5,251 nt of DNA from positions 1 to 5,251 of the forward strand of contig JALVDG010000041.1 in NCBI GenBank assembly GCA_027009095.1. The letters run 5' to 3'. A program made the translations under genes and the position numbers. Below the pieces are notes generated by a model. The model worked only from the letters and a program-made list of their open reading frames with translations, did no database searches and was not told the DNA's origin. Within the stretch, counting starts at the first letter, position 1. Every line of letters starts with the position of its first letter. Origin of the DNA: Thiotrichaceae bacterium (lineage in GTDB: Bacteria > Pseudomonadota > Gammaproteobacteria > Thiotrichales > Thiotrichaceae). This document shows, in pieces, positions 4,772 to 5,251 of this stretch.

Positions 4772-5251
4772 TCAGTGTTGGTCGGATGTAATGGCATGTT
4801 TGCGATTAGCATTTTGAATAATACGATTGGAAACATAAGTACCTAGAGCGACAATAAGTACGGCAATAATACCTAAAGCAGCACCAGGGCCTCTACCTGC
4901 GGCAGACTGCATAAAGACATAAATACCATAAGCAATGGGGGCATCCGCCTCACTGGATACCAGCATAATGGTGGCTGATAGCTCTACAGCAGCCGTCGCA
5001 AAGCTAGTGACAAAACCCGCGAGTATTCCCCCTGTCATAAGAGGAATCATTATCCGCTTGACGGTACTCATTTTTCTTGCTCCAAGACTTGAGGAAGCTT
5101 CTTCTAAGGAGATAGATACCTGCTGTAATGCAGCAACACAGGCACGTAGAGCATAGGGTAGTCGCCGTATAGCCAGCGCAATCACAATAATAAGCCAAAA
5201 GTTTGCTAATGAAATATCAGAGAAAGGTAGATCAAATTGATAAAAGATTCG
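4772..5251 (-). CDS. ABC importer permease, C-terminal part (FbpB/PhnV-like, partial at right edge)
   Basis: This is the membrane-spanning subunit of the same importer. The frame is open to the window edge and ends at TGA 4772-4774, giving 159 residues; a GTG at 5185 is an internal valine, since open coding continues upstream of it. The cytoplasmic EAA loop that docks on the ATPase is clear: EEASSSLGA followed by IMIPL (fragment residues about 50-71). Hydrophobic helices lie near fragment residues 17-30, 73-98, 106-115 and 121-141. The stretch AAVELSATIMLV, followed by DAPIAYGIYVFMQSAAGRGPG, resembles permeases annotated for Fe(III) or 2-aminoethylphosphonate uptake. From memory such permeases are often two fused modules of over 500 residues, so most of the gene, and the binding-protein gene, would lie to the right. 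The stop is 10 bases from the ATPase start, so the two form an operon. Confidence 0.88.
   Translation of the reverse strand, partial: RIFYQFDLPFSDISLANFWLIIVIALAIRRLPYALRACVAALQQVSISLEEASSSLGARKMSTVKRIMIPLMTGGILAGFVTSFATAAVELSATIMLVSSEADAPIAYGIYVFMQSAAGRGPGAALGIIAVLIVALGTYVSNRIIQNANRKHAITSDQH

Noticed and set aside
4762..4836. Upstream start at 4836 for the ATPase, adding 25 residues
   Set aside because: It would overlap the permease end, the added residues are not family-like, and ATG 4761 has a Shine-Dalgarno match with normal operon spacing.
4935..5198. Plus-strand 73-residue and minus-strand 64-residue frames in the permease region
   Set aside because: They overlap the permease gene, which has a clear EAA motif; neither has recognisable features.

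Overview
The window looks like ordinary chromosome of a low-GC gammaproteobacterium. The case rests on three things: the nadD-rsfS-rlmH gene order, a DUF47/PhoU-like protein paired with a short (about 420 residue) PiT phosphate transporter as in Haemophilus-type genomes, and A/T-rich codon use throughout. I cannot name the genus from sequence alone. No mobile-element gene, CRISPR array, tRNA, rRNA or phage gene is visible.

Layout, left to right. Positions 2-241 hold the 3' end of nadD (NAD synthesis), cut by the window edge. Positions 242-525 are a 284-base gap without a gene, filled with nested palindromes and ending in a candidate promoter. Next come rsfS (526-852) and rlmH (892-1365), both acting on the large ribosomal subunit or the 70S ribosome. 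A 169-base gap carries a good sigma70-type promoter for a two-gene phosphate unit: a PhoU-like accessory protein (1535-2215) and the PiT transporter (2228-3490), coupled by a Shine-Dalgarno sequence that overlaps the first gene's stop codon. Positions 3491-3678 separate two convergent transcription units and contain three consecutive hairpins, the first a likely bidirectional terminator. On the minus strand, an ABC importer operon enters from the right edge: the 3' part of an inner-membrane permease gene (4772-5251), then its ATPase gene (3679-4761).

Functionally there are three modules: NAD synthesis plus ribosome maturation/silencing (a conserved housekeeping neighbourhood), low-affinity phosphate uptake with its accessory protein, and an ABC importer of the Fe(III)/2-aminoethylphosphonate/spermidine-type family whose substrate cannot be fixed because the binding protein lies outside the window. 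The protein-coding content is conventional. The parts most worth a second look are non-coding: the palindrome cluster upstream of rsfS, and the hairpin array between the phosphate transporter and the ABC operon, where four copies of one 8-base core permit alternative pairings. I found no convincing new biological system.
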